This document shows, piece by piece, positions 56,551 through 64,000 of a DNA stretch of 64,000 nt; the stretch's first letter is position 1, and the number at the start of each line of letters is the position of its first letter. The notes below the pieces were generated by a model that searched no databases, was not told the origin of the DNA, and saw only the letters and a program-made list of their open reading frames with translations. The position numbers and the translations under genes were made by a program. The DNA comes from Sediminicola sp963974715 (GTDB lineage: Bacteria; Bacteroidota; Bacteroidia; Flavobacteriales; Flavobacteriaceae), in NCBI GenBank assembly GCA_963974715.1, contig CAXBDK010000004.1, positions 1 through 64,000 on the forward strand. Direction: 5' to 3'.

Positions 56551-57339
56551 TTATTTTTCATTGGCAGGTTTCCCGATGGTGGCCAAGATACCTCCATCCA
56601 CATAAACGATCTGTCCGTTGACAAATCTGCTCGCTTCCGAGGCCAGAAAGATGGCGGTCCCCGCAAGGTCCTCCGGATCTCCCCATCTACCGGCAGGGGT
56701 CCTGTCAACAATGAACTCGTTGAACGGATGGCCGTCCACCCGTATAGGGGCGGTCTGGTCGGTAGCAAAATACCCAGGTCCGATGCCGTTCACCTGAATA
56801 TTGTACTTGGCCCATTCGGTGGCCAAGTTTTTGGTGAGCATCTTCAGTCCTCCCTTGGCAGCTGCATATGCGCTTACACTGTTCCTTCCAAGTTCGCTCA
56901 TCATGGAACAAATATTGATTATCTTGCCCCCGTTCTCCCTTGCGATCATTCCTTTCGCAACACATTGGGACATGATGAAAGCCCCTACCAGATCTACATC
57001 TATTACCCTTCTAAAATCGGCTATTGCCATATCCAGCGCGGCCTCCCTTTTAATGATGCCCGCATTGTTCACAAGAATATCTATGCTTCCGTGTTCCCGT
57101 TCCATAAGGCCCACCTGTTCCGCTACCGCTCCTTCATCCGTTATGTCAAACAGATAGCCAGTGGCCTTATATCCTTTGTGCCTATAAACCCTTAGGGCCT
57201 CCTCCAGTTTCTGTGGAGTGGTACTGCTTATCAGCAGTTCCGCTCCAGCACTTGCCAATCCTTCGGCCATGGCCATGCCAAGACCATGGGTGCCCCCTGT
57301 CACCAAGGCCCTTTTACTGCTAAGATCAAATAATTTCAT
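56551..57339 (-). CDS. kduD: 2-dehydro-3-deoxy-D-gluconate 5-dehydrogenase (SDR)
   Basis: Reduces 5-keto-4-deoxyuronate-derived DKII (2,5-diketo-3-deoxygluconate) to KDG. A 262-residue short-chain dehydrogenase with cofactor motif TGGTHGLGMAMAEGLASAG, NNAG at about 88-91, and catalytic Ser/Tyr/Lys in ICSMMSELGRNSVSAYAAAKGG. The operon position after kduI (4-bp gap) decides the KduD call over gluconate 5-dehydrogenase. Confidence 0.92.
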   Translation of the reverse strand: MKLFDLSSKRALVTGGTHGLGMAMAEGLASAGAELLISSTTPQKLEEALRVYRHKGYKATGYLFDITDEGAVAEQVGLMEREHGSIDILVNNAGIIKREAALDMAIADFRRVIDVDLVGAFIMSQCVAKGMIARENGGKIINICSMMSELGRNSVSAYAAAKGGLKMLTKNLATEWAKYNIQVNGIGPGYFATDQTAPIRVDGHPFNEFIVDRTPAGRWGDPEDLAGTAIFLASEASRFVNGQIVYVDGGILATIGKPANEK

Positions 57340-57343
57340 AGTA

Positions 57344-58180
57344 TTATCTTAGTTCGTTCGGGGGACAGACATCCATATCCCCATAATCCAAATTCTCGCC
57401 CGCCATTCCCCAAATAAACGAATAATTGGACGTTCCCGCCCCGGAATGGATGGACCATTCCGGGGATAGTACGGCCTGTTCGTTCTGTAAAAAGATATGT
57501 CTGGTATTATTTGGCTCCCCCATAAAATGCGAGATCGTCTGTCCCTGTTGCAGGTCGAAATAAAAGTAGGCTTCCATTCGCCTGTTGTGGGTATGCGCGG
57601 GCATGGTATTCCACACATTTCCCGGCAACAGTTCGGTGAGCCCCATCTGCAGCTGACAGGTCTGCACTATACTGTTCACGATCAACTTGTTCAGAATACG
57701 TTTATTGGCGTTCAGTTCATCGCCCAGTTGAATAATTTCGGCTTCCTCTTTGCCCACTTTTTTTGTTGGAAAATGCTTGTGCGCGGGGGCGGAATTGATA
57801 TAGAATTTTGGGGTTTCGGCATCCGAACCTTCAAAAATGACCTCCTTGGCACCTTGCCCAACGTAAAGGGCCTCTTTTTTTTGAAGGGTATAACGGGTGC
57901 CGTCAACGTTAACGGTGCCGGTTTCACCCACATTCACGATTCCCAGTTCCCTTCTATCCAAAAAGTGTTCAGATTTCAAGTGGTCTATCGTCTGTAGTTT
58001 TAAGTCTTTTTCGGCAGGCATTACACCTCCCACTATATACCGATCGTACATGGAATAGGTAAGGTTGATCTGGCCTTCCACGAACAAACGATCTATTAAA
58101 AAATGTTTTCTCAATTCTTCCGTCCCGTACTTTTTGGCATCTTCGGGATGTGATGCGTACCTCAAATCCGTATTCGTCAT
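57344..58180 (-). CDS. kduI: 5-dehydro-4-deoxy-D-glucuronate isomerase
   Basis: Converts 5-keto-4-deoxyuronate to 2,5-diketo-3-deoxygluconate. A 278-residue cupin with GVMPAEKDLKLQ near the start, zinc ligands in NTMPAHTHNRRMEAYFYFDL, SAPAHKHFPT, and a C-terminal SPEWSIHSGAGTSNYSFIWGMAGEN. It is the first gene of the uronate operon, with a LacI operator 10 bp before its start codon. Confidence 0.95.
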   Translation of the reverse strand: MTNTDLRYASHPEDAKKYGTEELRKHFLIDRLFVEGQINLTYSMYDRYIVGGVMPAEKDLKLQTIDHLKSEHFLDRRELGIVNVGETGTVNVDGTRYTLQKKEALYVGQGAKEVIFEGSDAETPKFYINSAPAHKHFPTKKVGKEEAEIIQLGDELNANKRILNKLIVNSIVQTCQLQMGLTELLPGNVWNTMPAHTHNRRMEAYFYFDLQQGQTISHFMGEPNNTRHIFLQNEQAVLSPEWSIHSGAGTSNYSFIWGMAGENLDYGDMDVCPPNELR

Positions 58181-58190
58181 AACTGTTTAA

Positions 58191-58212
58191 TGTAATCGAT
58201 TACACAAATATA
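58191..58212 (-). promoter_or_regulatory. kduI promoter -7 element and abutting LacI operator
   Basis: TGTAATCGATTACA (58191-58204) is a perfect 14-bp palindrome with the central CG typical of LacI operators. On the minus strand it is preceded directly by TATATTTG (58205-58212), an exact match to the Bacteroidota -7 consensus TAnnTTTG. A -33-like TTCG lies 20 bp further upstream. Transcription would start inside the operator, so a bound repressor would block initiation of the whole kduI-uxaA operon. Confidence 0.78.
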
Positions 58213-58429
58213 TTGTAATATTTTAAAATTCACGAATCGCAATTAAAAAGATTGTTTTTTTGATTTTTTGTACAAGATAATCATCTAATTTTTACAATAT
58301 ACGTACTTTTTAAAATTTTCCATTGTAGCCAGATACATTTACAAATACTTCCGATGTTTTTAGTTTTTTAAGGGCGAAAGGCAGCAATATCAAATTTTAA
58401 GGCACTCCCCATCTATTTATAATTCCCTA

Positions 58430-58620
58430 ACCCGTTGTGCAGTTTTATCCAAGGGCAAAAAGGTCATTCAAAAAATTGTTTGTCTGTGAATTGAATCGTC
58501 TATAAATCAATATATCATGTACAACTTCAAAGCAAATTACGGGAAAATCTTGAAAGTACCCGAACAAATCGGAGGAAAACCTGTTGTCCTATCAAAGGCG
58601 TAATCGTGCGATGATCATTT
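58430..58620 (+). mobile_element. Decayed IS982-type insertion sequence, copy 2
   Basis: ACCCGTTGTGCA (58430-58441) and a frame starting MYNFKANYGKILKVPEQIGG are clearly homologous to the element at 123-430, but the following transposase segment (equivalent of 281-420) is deleted and the frame stops at a TAA after VVLSKA. The sequence then rejoins copy 1 at GTGCGATGATCA and continues alike through the 11-bp repeats and the MAR-family start. A possible opposite end, TGCACAATGGAT (59276-59287), matches the inverted end at 9 of 12 bases. Confidence 0.55.
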
Positions 58621-58670
58621 CCTTTGGGGGAGTTTCATGTGTGTTTTTTTGTGCTTTTATATGTAGTACA

Positions 58671-58802
58671 TACGCTATTGATTACTTTTAGTTACATTAT
58701 ATATACGATATAGATACGGCATACATTCGGCTTACATTCGGCATACATTCGGCATACATTCGGCATACATACGGTATAAGTACGGTATAGGTACCGTATA
58801 GT
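58671..58802. repeat. 11-bp tandem repeat, 12 units
   Basis: Twelve gapless 11-bp units (TTCGGCATACA three times in a row, others such as TACGGTATAGG). It is homologous to the eight-unit array at 488-575. It ends 52 bp before the MAR-family start at 58855. The expansion by four units is mainly in the TTCGGCATACA block, which points to recent slippage. Confidence 0.85.
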
Positions 58803-58854
58803 TATAGATATATTTCTATTTTTCTGTAATTTTGGTAAAACTTAAAATGGACTT

Positions 58855-59295
58855 ATGGCACGTATCAGAAGTCAGTTCACCGTTACGGGCACATTGGGAG
58901 AGATCGGTGTTTATGTGGATGGTAGGGGCTTTAATGGCGGGGTACGCATAAATAACGGGGAGTTTGGCCATTATTCCAAGGTAAAGTCATTATTTACGAC
59001 TGCATTACAACCCCTATTTTGTTGGCATAAGGGGCAGGAGGACCCATTACGAAATGGAGGCATATTTGCCCAGGTCAAGAACGGGATGCGATGCAGGGCC
59101 GAGGGAAGCGTCCCAATGAAGCAGGGCATGCCACTACCGATGGCCAGCCTGTACTCTCACCCTCTCCGTATCCGAAGGGGGCGTATTTTGTTCCGTGAAT
59201 GGCAGGCCCTGGCGCTGTCTTCCCTGACTATTTTCTTTCGAAAGATTGCCACCGATCGACTAATTATAATCAATATGCACAATGGATTTCCCTAG
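58855..59295 (+). pseudogene. MAR-family conserved hypothetical protein, degenerate
   Basis: The start MARIRSQFTVTGTLGEIGVYVDG matches the remnant at 631 and the family N-terminus. It then jumps to NNGEFGHYSKVKSLFTTALQPLF, which corresponds to a later family block, so the basic middle is deleted. The last 60 residues look like non-native or frameshifted sequence. The frame is open for 146 residues, but a functional product is doubtful. From 59296 to 59591 nothing coding is seen. Confidence 0.45.
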
Positions 59296-59591
59296 GGTCT
59301 GGATATAATGTAAAATAAGCTAAGTGGGAGACAAAGAGGTGTTTAAGGAAACAATCTTCTATCGCTTTGACGTATAAACCTAAGGGTATCGAACGCATTG
59401 AACGGGATTTAACCGTGAGGTTCGGTGCAATAGCTTGGCGCATCAGTTTGAAATAATCATCCCCACATCCGGGGTACTTATCATTAATAGGATCAATAAA
59501 ACTACTTCCTAGAAATTTTCTGTACTGCCAACATATGGGAAGTTACCAAAATCACTTTATCATGCATGATGGAAACACTTCATTCGGGTGC

Positions 59592-60284
59592 TTAAATTTT
59601 AAAGCTAAAGCCCTCCAAGACTTTTTGATCGTATTTTTTTTTGTCGAACTGAAAGAGGTAGGCCCCTTTTCTGGAAACCTTCATATTTTTCTCGTCCAAC
59701 TTTACCAGGATATCTAGACCGTTTACCTTGGTGACAAAATTCCTTTTGTCCAGTTCCTTGTCCAAAATGGATTCATAGAGTTCCTGCAATTGTCTCATGG
59801 TAAACTTGACGGGCAGAAGTTCGAACCCAATGGGTTTGTTCTTGGCCCTGCGCTGTAACCGGGCAATGGCCTTGGTCAGCATTTGATCGTGATCAAAGAT
59901 CAATTTGGGCATTTCCTTTATTTTGAACCAGTGGGCAGAATTTTGCTGGATCAGTTCCTTATCATGGGAAGCGATATCGATAAGCGCGTAATAGGCAACG
60001 GAAATGGTCCTTTCAACAGGATCCCTGTCCACCATGCTGAAGGAATACAACTGCTCCATAAAAATGTTGTCCAGACCGGTCAAATGGTTCAATATCCTTA
60101 CCGCCGCTTGGTCCAAGGTCTCTTCCTTTTTAAGAAAACCCCCAATAAGGGACCATTTTCCCTTTTCCGGCTCAAAGTCCCTTTTGATCAACAACACTTT
60201 AAGTCCTTCCTTGTCAAAACCAAAAATTATGCAATCTACAGCCAATAAAACTTTGTCCTCTGTACTATAGTCATTTAACTCCAT
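59592..60284 (-). CDS. Nudix-type transcriptional regulator, AraR/NrtR-like
   Basis: An N-terminal Nudix domain (VDCIIFGFDKEGLKVLLIKRD, then GKWSLIGGFLKKEETLDQAAVRIL) is followed by a C-terminal winged helix (FELLPVKFTMRQLQELYESI, KRNFVTKVNGLDILVKLDEK). The Nudix box lacks the full REUXEE set (AVRILNHLTG), so hydrolysis is unlikely and the fold serves as sensor. Bacteroidota AraR regulators of arabinose use have this design; divergent GH51 genes support that reading. The ATG at 60284 is preferred over a TTG at 60302. Confidence 0.87.
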   Translation of the reverse strand: MELNDYSTEDKVLLAVDCIIFGFDKEGLKVLLIKRDFEPEKGKWSLIGGFLKKEETLDQAAVRILNHLTGLDNIFMEQLYSFSMVDRDPVERTISVAYYALIDIASHDKELIQQNSAHWFKIKEMPKLIFDHDQMLTKAIARLQRRAKNKPIGFELLPVKFTMRQLQELYESILDKELDKRNFVTKVNGLDILVKLDEKNMKVSRKGAYLFQFDKKKYDQKVLEGFSFKI

Positions 60285-60415
60285 TCCGCTTTTGTTCCGC
60301 AATTTAAAAACTTAATTAGAATTATCCATATAAATTTCAGTGCCCTTTGTGGTGTGCAACTACCATTTTAACTTACTATTGTGGAATAATTTCCTTTTTT
60401 CACTTTAAATACCAT

Positions 60416-60440
60416 ATAAACAAAAAATTATTTGGTTTAT
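60416..60440. promoter_or_regulatory. Dyad between the AraR-type regulator and GH51
   Basis: ATAAACAAA and TTTGGTTTAT form an imperfect inverted repeat about 140 bp upstream of the arabinofuranosidase and 130 bp upstream of the regulator. It is a candidate regulator site in the divergent promoter region. Confidence 0.3.
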
Positions 60441-60578
60441 TGGGCAATCTTTATTTAATTTGAACGTGTTATTTACACACTTAAATTATGGGGCTTTTCA
60501 AAAAAGTTTCCCATTGAACAGGACCAGTATTACATCCAGTACCGTAATCGCCATAACCGAAAAATTAAAAAGACCCAT

Positions 60579-62126
60579 ATGAAAAGACCGAACAAACTCA
60601 TGGCCATTGCCCTTTTTGCGTTAACGGGGCCCTTGGCCCTTTCACAGGCCACCGTTACCCTTATGGAAGACACCCATGCCCCCATGATCAACAGACATAT
60701 TTACGGTCATTTTGCAGAACATTTGGGAAGGTCCATCTACGATGGATTCTATGTGGGCGAGGACAGTGAGATCCCCAATACCAATGGGGTACGGAACGAT
60801 ATCATTGAAGCCCTGAAAAAATTGAACATTCCCAATCTCCGATGGCCGGGAGGCTGTTTTGCGGACACCTACCATTGGATGGACGGCATCGGTAATAAAG
60901 GGGAAAGGCCCACTATTGTGAACACTTGGTGGGGCGGAGTTACCGAAAACAACAGTTTTGGTACGCACGATTTCCTCAATCTGTGCGAAGTCCTGGGTGC
61001 GGAGCCCTATCTTTCCGGAAATGTGGGCAGTGGTGGCGTACAGGAACTCTCGGATTGGGTGCAATATGTCAATTTTGAAGGAACCAGTCCCATGTCCGAT
61101 CTAAGGGTCGAAAATGGACGTGAAAAACCATGGACCGTAAAATATTGGGGAATAGGCAACGAAGCATGGGGATGTGGCGGCAATATGCGCGCCGAATATT
61201 ATGTGGACATCTATAGGAAATACGCCACTTTTATGTCCAATGCCAATATAGAGGGCGGACTCTATAAAATTGCGTCAGGGGCAAGTGATGCCGACTACCA
61301 CTGGACCGAAGTGCTGATGCGCGACATTCCGCACAGTATGTTGCAAGGGGTCGCCCTGCACCATTATTCCGTCATCGACTGGAAGGATAAAGGCCCATCA
61401 AAGGATTTTGGGGAAGATCATTATTTTAAGATCATGAAACAGGCATGGTTAATGGACGAGCTCATCCAAAAACATACCGCCATAATGGACAAGTACGATC
61501 CGGAAAAAAAAGTGGACCTGGTCGTGGATGAATGGGGAGGTTGGTACGAAGTGGAGGAAGGTACCAATCCCGGGTTCCTGTACCAACAGAATACGATGCG
61601 CGACGCCATGATAGCCGGAATGACCCTCAACATCTTCAACAACCATGCAGAACGTGTAAAAATGGCAAATTTGGCCCAAACGGTGAACGTACTGCAAGCG
61701 GTGATACTGACCGAGGGAAACCAAATGTTGCTCACCCCTACCTACCATGTAATGGAGATGTACAAAGTACACCAAGATGCCCAATTGGTCCCCTTAAAGG
61801 TAAGTTCCCCCGATTATAGCTATCAAGGGGAAAAACTTCCGGCCATAACGGTATCGGCTTCCAAGGACAAGGAAGGTAAACTGAACATTTCGCTAGTGAA
61901 TATCGATGCTTCCCAAAGTCATACGGTACAATTGGACCTTAACGGTTCCGACATACAGGGCCTCACGGCGAAAGGGCTCATATCAAAACGGTTACAAGAC
62001 CATAATACCTTTGAAGATCCCCAAACGATCCAACCAAGATCCTTTAAGGATTTTACCTTCAAAAAAGGGGTGGTAGAAGTGAAAATGCCTCCCTTTTCAG
62101 TAATCGTTATGGAAGGGGCACGCTAA
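60579..62126 (+). CDS. Alpha-L-arabinofuranosidase, GH51
   Basis: Releases terminal arabinofuranose from arabinan or arabinoxylan. A 515-residue protein with a signal peptide (LMAIALFALTGPLALSQ), so it acts in the periplasm or outside. It has the GH51 start HIYGHFAEHLGRSIYDGFYVG, LRWPGGCFADTYHWMDGIG, acid/base Glu195 in GIGNEAWGCGG and nucleophile Glu318 in VVDEWGGWYE. The C-terminal beta domain ends FSVIVME. Full length. The next GH51 gene starts 45 bp downstream. Confidence 0.95.
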   Translation: MKRPNKLMAIALFALTGPLALSQATVTLMEDTHAPMINRHIYGHFAEHLGRSIYDGFYVGEDSEIPNTNGVRNDIIEALKKLNIPNLRWPGGCFADTYHWMDGIGNKGERPTIVNTWWGGVTENNSFGTHDFLNLCEVLGAEPYLSGNVGSGGVQELSDWVQYVNFEGTSPMSDLRVENGREKPWTVKYWGIGNEAWGCGGNMRAEYYVDIYRKYATFMSNANIEGGLYKIASGASDADYHWTEVLMRDIPHSMLQGVALHHYSVIDWKDKGPSKDFGEDHYFKIMKQAWLMDELIQKHTAIMDKYDPEKKVDLVVDEWGGWYEVEEGTNPGFLYQQNTMRDAMIAGMTLNIFNNHAERVKMANLAQTVNVLQAVILTEGNQMLLTPTYHVMEMYKVHQDAQLVPLKVSSPDYSYQGEKLPAITVSASKDKEGKLNISLVNIDASQSHTVQLDLNGSDIQGLTAKGLISKRLQDHNTFEDPQTIQPRSFKDFTFKKGVVEVKMPPFSVIVMEGAR

Positions 62127-62171
62127 ATATAGGGTGATGACCATACCCGCTTACATATCCATTGATCGACC

Positions 62172-64000
62172 ATGAAGAATAAAATGTATTGTTACCTACC
62201 CATATTCGCCTTTTTTTTGCTGGGATACCCTAATGGGTACTCCCAGACCATCACCATGGAAGTGGATATGTCGGAAATCGTAAGTGAGGTACAACCTACC
62301 ATGTACGGGGTATTTTTTGAGGACATCAATTTTGCCGCTGACGGGGGACTGTATGCGGAAATGATCAAAAACAGGTCGTTTGAATTTGCCGAACCCAAAA
62401 TGGGATGGTCCGAACCCAATAGTGACCGACATTCCCTTAACAACGGTTCAGGAATGGCATCGGTCATAAAATATCCCGGCGAAAGCAGCAATCACAACTA
62501 TTTGGGCATCACGGTAAAAAACGATCAGGGATATTCCCTTATCAACGAAGGTTTTAGGGGAATGGGAATCAAAAAGGACGCCTTATACGACCTTTCATTT
62601 ATGGCATCCACTTCCCAAGGATCCTTTAGCGGGCTTGCGGTACATTTTCTGGATGGGGAAGGCAATATTGTGGGCGGGGCGGACATTCCCATTCAAGCGG
62701 GAAAGGATTGGAAAAAGCACACGGCACAAATAAAGGCGGAAGCCACCGTTGCCAAGTCTCGTTTGCGGATCACGTTCAAGGGAACGGGGACCTTCAATCT
62801 GGATATGGTGTCCCTATTTCCCAAAGACACTTGGAGGGGGCGGAAAAATGGCCTTCGAAAGGACCTTGTACAACTTCTTTACGACCTTGACCCAGGTTTT
62901 CTCAGATTTCCCGGAGGCTGTATCGTAGAGGGAAGGACCTTGGCAAAACGATACCAATGGAAAAAAACGGTGGGACCGGTAGCCGATAGGGAAATACTGG
63001 TAAACCGTTGGAATACGGAATTCTCACATAGGCCCACCCCCGATTACTTCCAAAGTTTTGGTATTGGTTTCTTTGAATATTTTCAACTGTCCGAAGACTT
63101 GGGAGCGGAACCTTTGCCCATACTCAGCTGTGGAATGGCCTGCCAGTTCAATACGGGGGAACTGGTGCCCATGGAAGAACTAGATCCCTATGTACAGGAT
63201 GCGCTGGACCTTATCGAGTTCGCCAATGGTTCTTTGGACACCCCATGGGGCAAGGTTCGGGAGGAAATGGGGCACCCGGCCCCTTTTAATCTAAAATTTA
63301 TAGGGGTAGGAAACGAGCAATGGGGACCGGAATATATAGAACGCTTTAAAGTGTTCGAAAAGGCGATAAGGGATAAATTTCCGCAGATAACCATTGTGTC
63401 GGGCAGCGGCCCCTTTCCCGACGGGGATTATTTTGAGTATGGGCTGCAGGAACTCAAAAGGTTAAACGCCCAATTGGTGGACGAGCATTATTACCGGGGG
63501 CCAGAGTGGTTCAGGAAAAATGCTGCCCGTTATGACGATTATGATCGTAACGGCCCTAAAATATTTGCGGGGGAATACGCCGCCCAGAGCGTGGCCACTG
63601 CAAGTCCCCTAAACAGGAACAATTGGGAATGTGCATTATCCGAGGCCGCTTTCATGACCGGCCTTGAGAGAAATGCCGAAGTGGTGCACCTAACTTCCTA
63701 TGCCCCTTTGATGGCACACGAGGAGGGGTGGCAATGGACGCCCGACCTCATCTGGTTCAATAACCTGGAAAGTTATGGCACCGCCAACTACTATGTACAA
63801 AAGATGTTTTCTACCCACAGGGGTTCACATGTGGTCCCCATTACGAGGAACAAACTTCCCCTTACGGGACAGGACCAATTGTTCGCTTCTGCCGTTAAGG
63901 AAAGGGATTCCAATGAACTGTTCGTTAAACTGGTGAATACGGGCGATATGGAAATGGCCACCAATGTAAAGATCAAAGGTGGAAAGGTCGCCCCACGGGC
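62172..64000 (+). CDS. Second GH51-type alpha-L-arabinofuranosidase with N-terminal CBM-like domain, partial at window end
   Basis: The frame is open from ATG 62172 to the last base (609 codons seen), so the C-terminus is cut off. It has a signal peptide (MKNKMYCYLPIFAFFLLGYPNGYSQ), then an unusual start where the GH51 entry strand (MYGVFFEDINFAADGGLYAE) is followed by a beta-sandwich carbohydrate-binding-like insert (about 65-225). The barrel resumes with LRFPGGCIVEG, acid/base Glu382 in GVGNEQWGPEY and nucleophile Glu468 in IFAGEYAAQS. It differs enough from the preceding enzyme to suggest another linkage or polymer. Same operon. Confidence 0.92.
   Translation, partial: MKNKMYCYLPIFAFFLLGYPNGYSQTITMEVDMSEIVSEVQPTMYGVFFEDINFAADGGLYAEMIKNRSFEFAEPKMGWSEPNSDRHSLNNGSGMASVIKYPGESSNHNYLGITVKNDQGYSLINEGFRGMGIKKDALYDLSFMASTSQGSFSGLAVHFLDGEGNIVGGADIPIQAGKDWKKHTAQIKAEATVAKSRLRITFKGTGTFNLDMVSLFPKDTWRGRKNGLRKDLVQLLYDLDPGFLRFPGGCIVEGRTLAKRYQWKKTVGPVADREILVNRWNTEFSHRPTPDYFQSFGIGFFEYFQLSEDLGAEPLPILSCGMACQFNTGELVPMEELDPYVQDALDLIEFANGSLDTPWGKVREEMGHPAPFNLKFIGVGNEQWGPEYIERFKVFEKAIRDKFPQITIVSGSGPFPDGDYFEYGLQELKRLNAQLVDEHYYRGPEWFRKNAARYDDYDRNGPKIFAGEYAAQSVATASPLNRNNWECALSEAAFMTGLERNAEVVHLTSYAPLMAHEEGWQWTPDLIWFNNLESYGTANYYVQKMFSTHRGSHVVPITRNKLPLTGQDQLFASAVKERDSNELFVKLVNTGDMEMATNVKIKGGKVAPR

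Noticed and set aside
1..64000. tRNA, rRNA and known riboswitches
   Set aside because: I looked for T-loop GGTTCGAATCC-like motifs and for riboswitch-like leaders at metE and the operon starts and saw none; a covariance-model scan would be decisive.

Overview
The window is chromosomal DNA of a marine-type member of the Flavobacteriaceae (Bacteroidota). The evidence is a PorP/SprF protein next to a giant secreted protein with a gliding-motility-type C-terminal sorting domain (type IX secretion), LSGC/GSC-type lipoprotein signals, a Nudix-type arabinose regulator, many polysaccharide enzymes, and MAR-family small genes typical of this group. The genus cannot be fixed from the sequence; a Zobellia/Arenibacter/Maribacter/Pricia-like organism is my inference. 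No rRNA, tRNA or CRISPR array was seen.

Layout. 0-0.9 kb: a decayed IS982-type insertion sequence, an 11-bp tandem repeat and a broken MAR-family gene. 1.0-8.3 kb: an NhaP-type antiporter and a three-gene RND efflux pump. 8.3-19.3 kb: a complete myo-inositol catabolic operon (iolJ-B-C-D, sodium symporter, iolA, iolE-like, iolG) with its LacI regulator and a perfect operator; a second identical operator at 19.83 kb now faces only a gene fragment. 20.1-27.6 kb: PorP/SprF, a 1611-residue type IX cargo with 105-bp internal repeats, a stand-alone DUF4347 protein and a Crp/Fnr regulator. 27.8-30.8 kb: a soluble histidine kinase, a sigma-54 response regulator and a small secreted protein behind a strong sigma-54 promoter match. 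31.3-35.1 kb: glutamate dehydrogenase, a Rnk/GreA-like factor, a universal stress protein and a flavin monooxygenase. 35.4-37 kb: GH88 plus KdgF. 37.1-40 kb: metE and a divergent Lrp regulator. 40.1-45.9 kb: an esterase-GH43 fusion, a GH105 pseudogene, a DUF1080 lipoprotein and a cytochrome-type lipoprotein. 46.4-58.2 kb: a complete hexuronate operon (uxaA, uxaB, TRAP transporter, eda, kdgK, uxaC, kduD, kduI) with a LacI regulator. 58.4-59.3 kb: a second copy of the decayed element seen at 0-0.9 kb. 59.6-64 kb: a Nudix AraR-type regulator and two GH51 arabinofuranosidases, the second cut by the window edge.

How it works together. The window is mostly a plant/algal sugar-acid and pectin-side-chain utilisation region. 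GH88 (and a lost GH105) release unsaturated uronates, KdgF and KduI/KduD convert them to KDG, the TRAP transporter and UxaC/B/A handle saturated uronates, and KdgK/Eda bring all of it to pyruvate and glyceraldehyde-3-phosphate. GH51 enzymes trim arabinan. The iol operon takes inositol to DHAP and acetyl-CoA. The most unusual parts are the sigma-54 unit at 27.8-30.8 kb, the DUF4347/giant-cargo/PorP operon with a Crp-like palindrome upstream, and the two matching decayed elements 58 kb apart.
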